Shown here: positions 5,598 through 5,612 of the stretch, one piece after another
Layout: each line of letters opens with the position of its first letter
How positions within the stretch are numbered: position 1 is the first letter of the stretch
Source of the DNA: Tannerella sp.
Lineage (GTDB): Bacteria > Bacteroidota > Bacteroidia > Bacteroidales > Tannerellaceae
Length of the DNA stretch: 5,612 bases
NCBI GenBank assembly: GCA_031288935.1
Contig: JAITQL010000026.1
Coordinates: 1 to 5,612, forward strand
Direction of reading: 5' to 3'
Program-made: the position numbers and the translations under genes
The notes under the pieces: model-generated
What the model saw: the letters and a program-made list of their open reading frames with translations, nothing else
Database searches by the model: none
Told to the model about the DNA's origin: nothing

Positions 5598-5612
5598 CGG
5601 TGATAATCGCCG

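Larger units (their letters stand above)
5294..5612. other. Gene-free, palindrome-rich intergenic stretch
   Basis: This 319-base stretch runs from the stop of the DUF2851 gene to the window edge and holds no convincing gene. The open frames crossing it have no family resemblance and run straight through the repeats. It contains a stem-loop just after the stop codon, a CT/GA-rich hairpin, two short tandem hairpins with the same core, and a long inverted repeat; these are listed separately. The density of palindromes is far above the rest of the window and suggests a site where dispersed genomic repeats have collected. Confidence 0.75.

Noticed and set aside
5294..5612. CRISPR array suggested by repeated GGGCAACGCCC units.
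   Set aside because: Only two units with an 11-base gap and no regular repeat/spacer pattern; they are hairpins, not CRISPR repeats.

Overview
The window looks like a chromosomal fragment of a GC-rich member of the Bacteroidales (phylum Bacteroidota). Three things point there. The gene set is typical of the phylum: dapB, a long signal peptidase I with Bacteroidota-style active-site wording, a second signal-peptidase-like gene, a WbqC-family gene and a DUF2851 gene. The one real promoter region carries TAnnTTTG-type -7 elements, the Bacteroidota sigma factor signature. Starts are preceded by AT-rich leaders without Shine-Dalgarno sequences. The sequence alone does not settle the genus.

Layout: (1) positions 1-103 hold the C-terminal tail of an unrecognised plus-strand gene that begins outside the window. 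(2) Positions 194-3910 form one compact minus-strand operon, read from right to left: dapB (lysine/diaminopimelate synthesis), lepB (active signal peptidase I), a second LepB-like protein, and a WbqC-family protein. The junctions are 28 bp, 18 bp and a 1-base TGATG overlap. (3) Positions 3911-4021 are an AT-rich divergent promoter region. (4) Positions 4022-5293 encode a DUF2851-family protein on the plus strand. (5) Positions 5294-5612 are non-coding and packed with at least four palindromic elements, including a tandem pair of short GGGCAACGCCC hairpins and a 21-bp inverted repeat.

How the genes fit together: DapB supplies diaminopimelate for lysine and peptidoglycan. LepB removes signal peptides from exported proteins at the inner membrane. 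The WbqC family has been linked to surface-polysaccharide loci in some bacteria. The operon may therefore group envelope-related functions, although co-transcription does not prove a shared pathway.

The most striking observation is that the second LepB-like protein keeps the family fold motifs but has lost both catalytic residues: Ser to Ala at residue 45 and Lys to Ser at residue 89. It sits directly downstream of an intact paralogue and looks like a pseudo-protease, possibly a partner or regulator of the active enzyme. The repeat block at the right end is the second point of interest.
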